Below are positions 30,986-44,841 of a stretch of 64,000 nucleotides of DNA, piece by piece. The stretch covers positions 51,708,001-51,772,000 of the forward strand of contig CM075101.1 of the NCBI GenBank assembly GCA_037576195.1, read 5' to 3'. The notes below the pieces were generated by a model. It did not search any database and had not been told where the DNA came from. It was given only the letters and a program-made list of their open reading frames with translations. Both the position numbers and the translations under genes were made by a program. The stretch is from Phytoseiulus persimilis (lineage: Eukaryota > Arthropoda > Arachnida > Mesostigmata > Phytoseiidae). Numbering within the stretch: the first letter of the stretch is position 1; each line of letters begins with the position of its first letter.

Positions 30986-33900
30986 ATGTGGAGATCTTCG
31001 AAGTCCACGCGGAGCGCCAAGGTGAGAGTTTCCTCAACTTGTGCCCTGAAGATCTGCGCCAATGAAGAAATATCCGAAGTTTGGCGTGGGGTATCAGGAA
31101 GCAGCTGTGCGATCTGTGAGTTCTGGAATCTCAACGCGTCGACAGTTGCCTTCCACAACAGCCAACAACGCAAGCACGAGGCTCTCGTCGCCTCGCCGAC
31201 GGCCGTTCCAGTCGATCCATACATTCTTGGGCCGTGGAGGGGTGTCCGCCGAGGATCGCAGGCCGCGAAGAAATCACACGCAATGCTGTTTCGAAGAACT
31301 TGACCACCCGTGACAGGCGGTCGCCCAAGATCTTACCCTCTCCAACCTCATATCCAAACCATGTCAGCTCTTTGTTAGGAAGGCTGGAGGATCGGAGAGT
31401 TCGCTTCTCAGCGATCCTCGGCGGCCTCCGCCTACCATTCTTCGTGCGTCTGTCATCCAGGAAACGCTTGGTCTCTCCGTTGTATACAATGAGCTCTCGC
31501 CTCGACGGGTTGACTTCGGATCTCTTCCGATTTCGTCCGCTCACGGACGTCGATCGCACGTCGTCACTCTCGGAGCTCCGTTGCAGGAGACTATTCACGC
31601 CTGTGAATATCTGTCCAGAGAAGTTTCACAAGCTCAGAAAACAGTGTCCTCAGTTATCCCCTTTCTCGCGTTCGAGTGACACGCAGCGTAGATAGGTCTA
31701 ATTGATTCGTTGGGCGTTGGCGTACTCTGTAGCCTGTATTGTACAATATTCAGAAGTCTCAGAGAATTAATGTTTCCACTACATACTCTTGCAGATACTG
31801 GAAAGACCGAAAGGCAAATTTTCGATTGAGGAAGAGTTCTTGACTCCAAGTTCGAGTTCGTATAGATCAAACAGAGCTTCAGCATCTTCTACTCTTGCTC
31901 GAGTTCAAGCATTCACTTCCAAGCTGTCCACATCGACCTCCGCATTGGACTCTGATTCCGAATACTTGCTCGAGGAACCTTCGTCTCGAAGCGTCGACTT
32001 CGAGATAAACGAGGTGGAGCTGATGAATAAAAGCAAATCTCTCGGGAAACTGGACGAAAAATTCCCGTCATCTCTCCCCGGTTCTTCGGAGTTCAATAAC
32101 GACGCACTGTCGATGAATACAATATCGGGTGGAAGCAAGCACACCTTCGAGCGGGGGAATATCAGATTCGGCGAGATTCTCGCTCCGAGAACGATTCATC
32201 CGGCTCTAGCAGCTCAGAAATCTCAGAGTACTTGCGATCTGAGAGAACAACGCCCGACTACAACAGTGCGTACTCTTCCCGGCAGTCGGTCCCAATGCTC
32301 TTCGACGTTCGACCTACGCTCGCGGGATTCAAACAGCTTGGGGATTGTTGCGGCAAAACCGACTCCTTTGCCAAGAACTTCTCTGAACTCCACCTCGAAC
32401 TCCCTCGGGGGATCCCGTCATGGAATGGGAGCAGCCAGCCTGAACAACAACAGCGCAGCTTCCTGGGAAAATTCGGAAGTCGCGAGTTCGATGTCGACCG
32501 CATTTGCCAATCGCTCGAGGCCGCTCATCGATTCCCAATCGAGTTCTCGATCGACTCCGAACGATGACTATCCGGCTGATAAGAATCCGTTCAGTTCTTT
32601 TCCACAGCCCACATCGTTGTTGAGGCCACCAGCCTCGATCACGAGTGCGAGGAGAACGCACTCAGAGTTCGGATCCCTGTCGAAGTTCGACGCCAATATC
32701 AGCTCGAATCCGTCGAGAATATTCGACCGCAAGCCTCCTCCACCTGGAGCCGACCCCTACTCAGACGAGCCTGGACCTCCCACATATTCTTCAGTTGCGA
32801 GCTATCGAGCCCGAGAGCGAACCACACAAGGGCCAACGCAGCCCTCCTATCTGGAACGGTCTGCCGAAGCGAACAATACTGACCTCGTCTCTGTTCGACC
32901 CGCCTGGCCAACTCCCGAGGTACGGGTCTCCGGACGGACCGATCTCTATTCTTCAGCCGAGAAGAGACTCCTGAGAAGAACCTGTAAAAATCAGGCCCCT
33001 CCGCCGCCGCTCACGAAACCCAACGAAGAGGACAAAGCGGACCCACCACAAAAGCTTCATCGCGCCCTTACGGATTTCCAGTACTCGTTCCCACAGGTAC
33101 TTATACTCAAAGTTTGTTGCAAACTTCGTGCCGGGGAGATGAATTCGAGGACTGCAGATTTAATCACACGATTCTTTCGTCTTCCTCATTCCAGTCGACT
33201 GACTCACAGGGTACATCGCGTCCGATGTCCAACTATCTGTATTACCGCCCAGAAATCGACAAGTACGCATTGATTGCTATATTTCACAGGAGGCCATCCA
33301 AGATGCTTCCAGGGTGGAGCGAAAAATGATACTTGGATGGGCAGTTTCGGGGAAGAGCCGACATAACTGTGTTCTTTTTTGTCTAATACGTTGATCCCTG
33401 AGGATTACGGCCCGGCCGCCTGTTTCCCAAGCCTTCACGACCGAGCGAGTTCACTGGGGTGGGCCGTCCGTTGGGAAAACGGTGTGAGCTCTGGGGATTG
33501 GTTCAGCCTGACACTGACTCTTTTCTCCATAGACTTCCCGGATACAACTTGGCTAGGGTGACCTACGATTCCAAACAGGATCTTGTGGCTCCGACAGATG
33601 AAGTCTCCGCTCGCATCTCGTTGATAAGCCTCGAGAATGACGACACGAGACCCAAACAAGGCGAGAAACCTCCCCCGTTGCCCTCGTGCCCACCTCCGGA
33701 CGACTCTCCCGAGAAATCCGAACGAAAGACAGCGGAAGCGGCAGTCAATACGAGCTTCTCCAGGTGGCGGGATCGAATCTTCTCGTCAAAAGAGCCGGCA
33801 CCGCTGATCGAGCTCGCTCGAGATAAAGAGGTAGAGAGTACTTCCTCTGAAATCATCACAAATGCTTTACGAATACCATCCAAGAAGAAATTGGCTCCGA

Positions 33901-36900
33901 CTCCGAGTGAGCGCCGTATTCTCGAAACCGACTCAAGATACGAATTCTCCGACCCGTCGCGCGAAGTCCTCTCCACTTACAGAGGTGTGGGATCGGCGCT
34001 TCTCCTTGAGAGGAAGAACGAACGATCCACCCTTTCACAGGTTATTTTGAGTTTTATTTTCCTGACATATCTGAGGTCGAGCAACGCTGAGTCGAACACA
34101 GCATCGGTAATGAGATTGCATCTCATTATAGGATGATTCTCAACGAAATGCGAGATCCACGACTCCCGGCTTAGAGGTGCCCGCCGAGGAAACGCGCCCT
34201 TCCCCCACCAGGAGCCTCTTCGATGCCGCAGCGAGCTCTGAAAACGCGATGGGCGGTCGCTTTCCAGCGCCTGTGTCTCCGAACTCGACAACGTCCGTGG
34301 ATCTCGACTGCTTATGATCATTCGTTTCCTTGTATTTGCGAAGAATTTACATGATCAGCGCTTTGAGCGTTCATGAGGAATCTATTTCCAGGCCCCAGGC
34401 TGTGCGGCCGCAACCAAAACCGGATGAACACCTATCTGAATCGAAGCAGCCGCCATCGATTGAGAGCGTGAGCTTTTTCCTGTTCGTTGAGATTCTGCCG
34501 TCAGGGATTTTGGAGATCATTTCGACCTTGTGGAGTGGTTACTGGTTCTGCGATAGCTTCGAACAGCAAGCGATTCGGATAACGAGCTTCTTTCTAGAGA
34601 ACCATGTGACTCGTTAAACGAACAGTGATAAGGTCTTACGAGAAATCTCGTCGGGTCCGGGTGTCGAAAATCCTGTCATATCGATGTGATCGAGTTCCCT
34701 CCTCTGCATTGTGTTGTGGAATTATCCGCGCGCCGCTGTTTTTCGATGTCACTCCTCGACGAGAAGTCGCAGGAAGGTGAAATTCGCACCGTGGTTGGGA
34801 TTTTTTCTCAGGATCACCAAAAACACCACGGAAAACGCGAATTCCAATTTTTCGATTTGTTGGAAAGCCATGCGCGCACCCTTAATTCCGGTCTTACTTC
34901 TGGAGAAAGCGTCCGTTTGAGCTGCAACTCGCACCGTGCTTGGATTCCGTAATCCGAATCATGATGCCTCAATCAAAAAATCTCCGGGGAGTTTGATCCC
35001 AGTGAAGCTTGGAGAACTCCACAGAGGAGACGGAACGAGATGCGAGTTTTCCAAATTCTGGACACTTTTTTCTCGGAGGAGCATTTAACACACGGAGACC
35101 CTTTGATTCACAAAACGAACTGTGAGCGCGAAACTTGTTTAGGAATTCATGAGTTGCCTGTTTATGCATGCATGCGGCACGATGAATGGAAATATTTTTC
35201 GGAACAACGGGAGAAGATAGGAGAGCCATAGGAAGAGGAATGCGTGTACGCACGCCCCACGAAAATGAAGTTCCATTCGGTGAGGAGTTGGCAAGCTCGA
35301 GTCCAGCGGCTTGCGGTTCGATTCGACGATTGATTCCACAGACATGGACGCCGCAGCGTGCTCAAGACATGGTCGAACGGGCGGTTGCGAAGAAACCCAG
35401 CGGTCCAAGCCATCGGGCGCAATAATGATGTCCATCACACATCGTCTGTTGCCCGTCTGCATACGGAAAAAATCAATACGCTGGAGCTTTGGTCGGGGTA
35501 ACCAACAGCCCCACGGAGCGAATCAAGTTCTTCAATCGAGTTCCCACTCTCAAGGTGTTGCCGTTAGTTTTTCTCCGACCCCCGGCTATCATCCCCCTAT
35601 ATCCCGGCCGGGAATCACAGTAAATACCACAGAGGACGATTTTATTCCCGATTTATAAGCTGCACCTAGTGTTTCAATGACCGACCCGAGCGTCGTCGAC
35701 CAGTATCTGGTGTAAGAGAGATCGAGAGCTCGCCAACCCCTTGAGACCGAGCCGTTACCACATCCCTGGTACCACGCTACTGATTCGGAATGATGTCGTG
35801 GAACTTCTTTGCCCGATTTTTTTAGCATCAACTCCGTTTCCAGTTATTCGAACGAGGGACTCCCAACGGGCTTTGGATCCTGCCGGGAACCATCAAAAGC
35901 CCTTCTTCGGACAAGTTCTTCCTCCACCAGGGCTCGAGGAGCAGATCCCTGCCTCGGCTTCCGTCGAGCAGCGCACCCAGAACGAACGCGTAAATGTCGC
36001 TTGATCATGGGAGCTGAATAAAAACCGCGGAATTGCGTGACAATTTCCCAAATTGGAGCCCCACAGCCTAATCAATCATATTTCGACTCTCAGATTCGGC
36101 GCATCGGACCCGAAAAACCCGTTCACTCCGTCGGAAGACGAAGACAGCTTGGAGCATAAGATCTTCGATCGTCTCAGTACGGACAGCCCACTACAAGCCA
36201 GCACACCTTATGGAACCCTCAAAAAGAAGGTACGAGAAAGATCCCGAATTCTATATCATACGATTCCTCAACGATATCAAATGAAATACATACATGAGAT
36301 TTCTGCGACCTTCGTGGCTGACTCACTTTTCCTCCAGTTCGGTGGGTCGGGACTCGCTCAGGCGTGGAACAATGAATCCTCCAACCCCGCGTCAGGAGCA
36401 CAAGTGAGCTCGAGAAGAATGCTATGTGCGGACCTCATCAACTCGGCCGCGGTGACTTCGGCGCTCAAGCGAGGTTGCGTTGGGTGGCCACAGCGGTCGC
36501 CTCGGCTGAGTTGACGACAGCTCCTTCGAGCGAGTGCATGAAACTTCGATTCTTGTGTTTTCCACAGTCGCTGACTTCGCTCAACACGTCCAGCTATCCC
36601 GAGGGCGCCAATCCGTTCGAGGAGAGCGCCGAATCTGTCAGCTCTTTGAGCACGGACGAAGTAAGGTCATACTTCAGAACATTCTACCACTCCAGAAGCG
36701 CTGCAGCCAATAAGCTCGTTATCATGAGGGGATCTTCATAGGGAAACGCGGTCTTCCAATCCCGGTTTCATGTTCGTGCTGAGACACGCTTTTCCTCGAG
36801 AGATTTCCCGGCAAGCATTTCGCGCGTTGCAGGAACAAAGGGAAGACGAGTCATACAATCCTTTCTTCGGTGATATGAGTGAAGACGATGAGGCAGCGGG

Positions 36901-39900
36901 ACAGGTCGAAGAAACTCCAAAGTACGCTCGAAAATACTTCATTATTTCTCAGTGCAAAAAGCTCGAGCCGGGACACCTGGAGCATGTCGTAACCGGAATA
37001 TCTTAATCGTACACTTTCAACCCTCAGAACTGAATTCCAATTTCCAGGCCGCCGCCGCGAAAGATCAGAACGTTATCGCGCAGTTCCGCGTCACTCTCGT
37101 CAATAAGCGTAACACGAAATGATGCACAGGAACCGAGCGAGGAGGTTGGTCTAATTCGATTCCCACAGATATTGCCGATCGTTTGCCGGTCGTTGGGAGA
37201 AATTTATATTGGCAAAAGCAAGGGCCCATCACTCATTTATCACGCTAGACGGCAGCGGGTGCATCGGTCGAAGAGAAGCTCAATCTATCCGAGGACACGG
37301 TCGGAGGAAGCGAGGCCGACGGATCCATCGAACTGAATTTGTGAGCCCGAGTCGATCCTCTCTATCACGAACAATCTCAGACTGAATCCTTTTTCCTGGG
37401 AGCTGTCAACCTCAAGAGCCGATGTTGCAGGTCTCAGCCACTACCGCCGCTCCCAGCTCTACCGGGGAGAAGGGGGGAGAATGACTCAAGCGAATCGGTT
37501 CCGCCTCCTCCCGGAAGGCTTTCCGAGGAGGCAGAAACCACTCATCGTCAGGAGTCAGCTCATGCACCGGTGTCAGCCATAGGAAAACTCGGAGCTTCCG
37601 ATTTCCGCAAACCTGCCAAAGAACGATCTGTAAAGCTCATCGACGTGAACGCGAGGGAAACGTCATCGCGGCAATGCGCGCGGGTCGTCACGCCCGGCTC
37701 CTGTGGACTGGACACTCAGGAGGTTTCTCGGCAAGAAAGAGACGCAGCCGAGCTCTCCGAGGAGAGCTGGTCTCCCGACACAGGTTCGTAGACGCCAGGC
37801 CACCCCTCCAACAGCGAACACAAACAAGCTCTCCGTTGTGACTTCGCCGTCTGGGATCGTGTGAAATCAGGTCCATAGAGTCACGATTCTTGTTTTCAGG
37901 TGAACCGATCGGGCCGGATCAAGGTGCCGTCTCCAAGGTGAAAACGAGAAAGAAAACAACGAAGCTGCGCCCAAGGAGACAGAGAAAGTAATTCTTGCAT
38001 TCCGAGAGTTTAACTTCACGGAAAACTCGATTTCTGAGAACATATCCCTGTTCATATGTCACCACCTATAAGCTCGATTTTTGTTATTCAATGTCGCCGG
38101 ATCAGGATTCGCCCGCGAAGGAAGTCACGGCCTATAGTGATTCAATACATCTACAACACACCCTTGTGTGAGCCTGCAAGTCTCCCGAAGCCCGAAACCG
38201 TGGACGATCGTTCGCGCGCCTGCGCTGCCACATCGTCGCAGTTGCTTGTGGAGCCGAGCGGACCCTCTTCATCAGTAGGTTCCGTTCGCAGCGCTTCGAT
38301 CGGCCAGAGATCGGGATCCGCCCTGGATGACGCTCGCACACCAGGGCCCACATCGGCACACATGGTGCATTTACGGCCGATCCCGTCAGTTGATCGCACT
38401 GCCATCGGCAAAGTGGTCAGCCAACAACAAGGATCCGGACTTCGAGCAGCGGAACAAACGGGAGAAACTTCGAATTTCGAATATTCTCCCAATCAGGCTC
38501 CAATCGCATCCCGGGACATCGTTCCCGGACAACCGTCAGCTGTCTTCGGGGGAAGTCCGAAGGTTCTCGAACGCCAAGACAGTCCTGAAATTGAGAGTTC
38601 ATCGGATACTTCGGATGGAAGCCCCGGACACGCCGAGATTCCACCAAGATTCTCAATCGAAGAGGTTGAGATCAGGACGGGGAAGGAAGGCCAAGGATCT
38701 CCGGTAGGAGAGGAGGAATTCAACTGCGAGTCATCGAGGTAGTGGTTGCGGATCTGTTAGTTCCCATGTTGCTGAACGGATGAAGCCGGCTGTGCAATTC
38801 TGCGGTGATAAGGGACTTCCCCCTTTAAACCTGTAATTTACCGTGAACTCAATCGCTGATCTTTCCCAGCACCTCGGGAACCTCATACGATTCGGATCTT
38901 GAAGACCCCGACATTACAATCAGCTCAATTGACTTGAGTACAAGATGGAATAAGCGAGCTCTCAGCACCATATTCGAATACTCAGAAGAAGAATCTTCCG
39001 AGGCTAAGTTAGTGTCTCATCATGTTTGCTCCTTCTGTCCAGACCCTTGCTCCAAGGACACTTGACTGCATCTGTATGTGGCTTTGATCAATGATGGAAA
39101 TGTTCACAGAGTTCCTGGCGGAGCAGCCGATTCGGATACTCGTGACGACGGACTCATCTTCGTGGAGAGCATGCCGGAGGACGGAGACGATTTCCAAGTT
39201 CACAGTGTTGTCCACGACGATCTGGGGTCTTCCAGCGAAGATAACTCCGATACATTCGAGATGGAGGACGGGGACACACGCCACCCGCGCCAGGGAACGG
39301 CAGTCTCTGGCTCAGAAGCCGATTCTGGAAACGCTCGGAGAAATTCTCCTAAGGATGTGGACCTCGCTAGAGGACACATCTCCGAGCAGACACAGCCGGT
39401 TCGAGATGAGACGGGAGTACGGGAGTTCTCTCCCACCGTCAGGTTCGAGGAACAGACAGGCAATGAGCTTACCCGAGTCCACGACAGTTCGTGGAGGGTT
39501 CAGCTTGAAGAGAACCAGCCGGATCCCCATCGTCGGGAACCAGCGACCATTGAGACGGAGGCCACCGGGGTCAACGATATAGTTGCCCGCAGCGAGTATA
39601 CGGAAACCGTAGGAGACATCCCGACGAGACAGCAGCTGGTCCTTACACCTGCTGTCGAGACTGAATCGAGAGGGGCCTACACAGACCCCGCAGACGTACA
39701 TCCAACCAAAGCATCTTACGCTGTGTCTGCCGCCAACGAAGGAGAAGCGCGGGAAGCCTCGATTGCCTGTCAGCTAGCGGAGACATCCCATAATGCGGAA
39801 AACGAAACGGTTCCTGAGAGAATCTCGGTAATCCCGGCCAGACCGCAGACGTTGTCTCTGGAGGAGGCACGGTCGGGCTCGTCCAAAACGGAACACGATT

Positions 39901-42900
39901 TACTGAATCGACAGGAAAACTCACAGGGAGAGTTCCCCGACCGGACGAACCTCGACAGAGACGCTGCTCTAAAGAGGCTTCACGAGACAGCGCAAATCGA
40001 GAATTCGCCCGTCTCGACTCCAATGTTGGTTTTTTTTTCCGAAAGAGGGGGAATCACTCCGTATGACGAAGCTTTGATTCCGGTCAATGCATTCGATTCA
40101 AACGATCCCAAGTCACTTCCAAGCATCAACTTTCTCAAGAACACTTCTTCATCTTTTCAAGTGAAATCATAGAGACACCGGTGGCTCCTCAAGCCCTCTC
40201 ACATCTCCTCGTCGGGGGAGTCCGAACGGGTTCTGGAGAGCCGGAGGAAGTGGGAACATTCCTGGTTCCGAGAACGTTGCCTTTGCCACCCGTAGATCTC
40301 ATTTCTCGGAGGTGGATATCAACTCGCTGCCATAACGTGATTCGACATAAGAGGATTGAAGTCAATGGGTTTCCTTGTATATGTGCACGCATACTATCTG
40401 GTGCCCCGATCAGCGTGTGCGTCGTTGCGATTCATTCGTTGCTCCGAAAAATCATTGCTCCTCCTTCGACTGCAGATATTCAGAAGGGGATGCGAACTCA
40501 GCCGAGAAGTCCTTGTCTCATCGCGAGTTCTCGAGACGGAACTCGGTGTCCCCGCTCGCCGAAACGAGCTTCGTGACGATTGATCTCGACGAACCCGATC
40601 CGTCTCCGAGGTTGGTTTTCGAGGAGCAAAGCGATTCTGCCCCGGAGTTTGAACACCAGAGGTTGGTCTGAATAACAGGAGGAAATCATCCCCAGAGGAA
40701 AAGACGACTCCACCACTCGCGCGCCGCCTCCGACTGGAGCGAAGAAAGGCCAAAAAGCGATCACCAGACCTGGGGTTGCGCCTCCAAAACCTCCAGCGAA
40801 AGGTAACTGGGAAAGAGCGTGTCGCCTCGCATCGAGCCTTCTATCATTCTCGCGTCCGGCTGGTCACAACGTGCTTCTCATTCAACGCAGACAAGAAAGC
40901 TAGTGGAAGGAGAGCCCCGCCACCTCCACCGGCTCCCCAACCGAGCTCCTCGCGAGGTCGGAAGTCGACCTCGATCGAGACACCCAGCCAAACGAAACGG
41001 GCCAAATCCCTGTCAGAACGATTCGCTGAGGCTCAAACCCAACGGATCGTCCTCCCGGAGTTGTCAGCTCAAAGTGGGCGCCAGATCTGCTTCGTTCCCC
41101 TCGGTTCGTCGATCCACTCGTCTCGCTCAACGAGGCTCATCCGTATCTCAAGGAGATGGATCATCGCGAATTTATTCTGAAGCCTGATAGTAACGATATG
41201 GGATTTCAGCCGTTTCACCTACTCCAACTCGGTCTCCCGGAACGCCACCAGCCAGGGTCGCACATCGTAGACCCGCTCCCGCCGTTCCAGCTCCCCGAGA
41301 CCAAGAGCAGAGAGCTAAGGTGATCGTCTCGAAGAGATCGACCATCGCTGACATCCAATTCAAACCGCTGCCGTCGCTGGAAGACATAACAATAGTGGCA
41401 AAAACCGAAGCTGCTCTCTCACGTGAGGAACGAACACACGTGAAGACTCTGGCGGATGTTGATACGGGGCTCGACTCGGTCAGTTCAGGCGAAACAGCTC
41501 ACTTATAAACATGCTCTAGAATATAAGTGAATAATTGTTCGGGAACATTACGAGATCCTTAAACTCGAACAGCCAACCATGGCCTCAGTGGGAGGCGATG
41601 ACACTCGCGAGGAAAGAGATTTGCCTGAAGCGACCGTTGTGGATCCTCACTCAAACTCAGGTTTGGATAATGGTGAAACTCAATTCAATCTGTCTCCCGT
41701 TTGAACTCGAGGGCTCGATGGCGTCATACTGGTCCGGCTTCTGCCTGTCACGAAGATTGGTGTTATTCGCGACCACTTCCAAAAGCGTTGTCCATCCCTT
41801 CCCTTGGATGGGTAGCAGCTATCGTCAGTGAGGTTGCATAGGAATCCAGACAATGAGAGCCCAAGCTCCAAGCATATCTATTCACTGCTCCAGTTCCAGA
41901 TGAAGAGCGGCGATCATCGAATAGTTCTCTGGCTGAACGGATATTCGGACGGACAATGAGCTGCGCTGAAGAAGACGAAAAGTGAGTCCTGGACCCATAG
42001 AGAATAGCCACGAGAAGCTCTGATGGGAATCGAGAACTGAGATGGAAAAACTGGATGTGGGTCGAACCCTGAGCCATTTCGCTATTATTTTTCGAGATTG
42101 CTCATCCAATGCCGCGAAATCGAAGAACAGCAAGCCAATTTGTCGGCTGAAGCGAGGATTGTGGAACGACAGCTGTACGAAGCAACAAAAGGTAGGACAT
42201 CGACGTGCCTTCGTAATTGTTCGCCTGGAAATCTGCCTCAGAGAATCATATCCATAGCTTCCAAAACTATTCGATTCCATCAACAACTTCTAGACTAGGG
42301 ATTGAGAGTTTTAGCAAGTATCTGGGATTTCAAAACTGGAAGGGCTACATGCTGCCTGTTTCCGTGCCGATGCCTTGAATGGTTATGACTCCGCTTTCCC
42401 GAACTCCCGAGCTTCACTCGGGACCGTGCTCGTGCCTTCGCGTTTTTCCACTCAAGGCAGATAAGCCCTCAAAACGCCTGGAGCAGTGGTTTCATTTTTG
42501 CTCTAAATAACGTTGGAGCTTCCTTATTTTCTTTTGCATACTTCAGAAAGCGCATTGAGATGTGACCTACCTCGTCTGGAGTTGAACCAGGAGACGGGGA
42601 AATATAGAGGTACATCAAGAAACCATTGAGAATGTGGCAGTAGATGAAACAGAGCGTGATGGAATGTGGAGAGCGTTACAAAACATCTCGTACAGAGTTG
42701 AGGGCCATCTTTCTTATTTCAAATGAACACCAGTTGCTAATGAAATATATCTTGGGATCCTCCCTGAAACCTTGGTCAAGGATCTGTACCGAATCCTGAA
42801 CGTGAAGAACCTACTCGCGGGCAAACACAAACAGATCACATTTCTGTGAGTGAATGTCTTCGTAGTACTGTGTCTCTTTGAGTTTGACTATGATTCCCAA

Positions 42901-43581
42901 TCCTTCGAACTTTCAATCTGGGACGGTAGGCTGAGCCGAAAGTCATCTCAAGCTTGCGATTCTTCCAGACGGTCCTACAACCAACTCCAACGGGAGCAAG
43001 CGGAAGTTGAGGCTAAGCTCCGGAATCTCGGAAAAAATAATGGTTCGTCCCTTGACCGTTCAATCTCCAGTCGATTGTTTTAAGCCGTTTTGCAAGGGTT
43101 CGCGATGGGGAGAAACATGATCATCGAACGTTTCCAGACGGCTCTCAGGCGGACGCCGATTTCGAAAGGGCGCTGATCAGCAAACTCATAGAGATCGTTG
43201 AGCAGAGGGACAAGCTCGTGGGAGCCATGGACGGCGATAATAGACGGAAGAAGACCCTCGGAGAATTCTCTCAAAGCAAGTTGAATGGCGATTGCTCAAA
43301 GACTATCGCTCGGACATATTATGTGCCGCATCTCACGATTCCCGGTCGAATTCACTCGACGCAAACCACGAACAGTAACGGCTCATCATACTGACGTCGA
43401 AATTATTCACCCAGGTGCTGACGATGTGAGCAACGAATCGCTCGTCTCGAGCGCATCCATTCGAAGCTCGAAATCGCTGACGACGCTCCATAAGGGTGTT
43501 TCCAAATCAAGAAGAGGGAAGTCGAAACGGAAGGGCGTCAGACATTTCATCAAGAAAAGATACAAACGAGTATTTGCTTGA
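30986..43581 (+). CDS. Giant disordered NPF-motif protein with C-terminal bMERB domain
   Basis: Predicted Rab effector and EH-domain partner of the MICAL-like/EHBP1 superfamily. Exons: 30986-31021 (tentative first), 31795-33096, 33195-33262, 33533-34040, 34399-34467, 35844-35989, 36094-36229, 36338-36403, 36568-36660, 36833-36921, 37048-37144, 37249-37340, 37431-37783, 37900-37987, 38181-38738, 38870-39007, 39110-40024, 40476-40610, 40696-40802, 40891-41073, 41210-41478, 41573-41660, 41894-41981, 42097-42191, 42734-42845, 42969-43042, 43138-43275, 43415-43581. Phases close throughout, about 2069 aa. Four NPF motifs near 276, 718, 792 and 817; Pro-rich SH3-ligand stretches at about 1600-1700; bMERB helices from about 1875 (R-E-I-E-E-Q-Q) to about 2000 (E-I-V-E-Q-R-D-K-L-V); a very basic tail. 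Family members normally carry N-terminal CH plus LIM or C2 domains, absent here. Weak points are the first exon, the 41573 acceptor and a possible missed exon between 34467 and 35844. Confidence 0.75.
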
Positions 43582-44841
43582 TAGGTTTTTTCTCAGACTA
43601 CGGAGAGTTCTTCCACATGTCACATGCAACACTTGTGAGAGCAGTTTTGGTAAATCGCGAATGAGAATCATAGCACATTGTTCTCTCGGAAGCGCCTAGG
43701 CCAATGCACGCCAAGTCGCTGCGAAAGTTCAACAAGTTCGATACAACCAAGTAGGAATGGGAAGCGACATGCGTGCCCGCGATGGCTTATCGCAACTCAG
43801 CCCTCGGAGAGTCCCCAGAGCATGTAATAATGAAGTGCGAGGGAGAAGGGGGAAATCAGATGAAGATCCCCATGAGAATAGATTCAATCGAAATAAGTTG
43901 TGGAGCGAGCCGAACGGAGGCTCGGAAGATTGAAGAGAACAACGAGAGAATACATCCCACTCACTCATAGGATCCACGACCAACGAGCATAACCAACACG
44001 CGATTCGCCCCCGCGAAGGGGGGTTTGAACATATAACGAGCAGTGTCTGAACAAGAAATGGTTAATAAATCAATCTTGCCGCTTGGACAAAGCGCAGGCT
44101 CCCGCTCATTTCGTTCTGCGAAGTATTGCGTCGGAATTCAAAAGAATGATCACATCCGGGATTCGAGAGCAGCAGGTTGTGATTATCACTCCGAATGATG
44201 TAGATGTTTATGACCTCGGAGAGCACGTGACTTGCGATCGCGGTCAATAGCTTACAGTGTTTCTTCTGCATCGATTGAATGGCAAAGGAGGGGAGCGGAG
44301 CTTCGGAGGTTCAGGACTGTGGACATAGCCCAATCAAGTTCTTGGCAGGTTTTTATTTTGTAGAATTCAGTACAGTCGTCATGCTACGCACATCGACGCC
44401 CAATCAGCGGCGTATCCAACAATGACCAGTTGGAAGCGGGCGGCGGATATTTGGGCGAATTCCTCATGATGTGCGTCGGAGGAACGAATAAAGGAGTGCG
44501 TGCTCCCGGTGACACCGTTGGGCTCAGCCGTGCCTGCGGGACGGGCTCGCAGATTTTTGGGTTTACAGGAGTTTCCGAATCGAACAGAGCGAATCGAGAT
44601 GAATCGGAAAACGGCGTCTCAGGCAGGACGTTACTCCTTTGCAGGATTCCTGAATTCTCAATGAAAGAAAACTCCGCCCACTACTGGCATCATTTATTGT
44701 CCTCGTTTGGGACAAATGTCAGCGAATTCAATGATAGAATGGATGCCGAATCGCATCTCTCATCAAAAGTTCCAGTAACATATAGTGGAATCACAAAACT
44801 GTAGTAGACCCTGATCCCTCCTGTAGACCACTCGGGAGGCT
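43582..44841. other. Spacer downstream of the bMERB gene
   Basis: An AATAAA at 44064-44069 may end the bMERB transcript. A 124-codon frame at 44430-44804 plus and a 69-codon frame at 44062-44271 minus have no recognisable motif. Nothing else was seen. Confidence 0.4.

Noticed and set aside
41074..41209. Well-formed alternative frame inside a bMERB-gene intron (includes E-A-H-P-Y-L-K-E-M-D)
   Set aside because: Neither flanking exon reaches this frame, and intron retention would shift the downstream Pro-rich exon out of frame. Kept only as a possible alternative exon.
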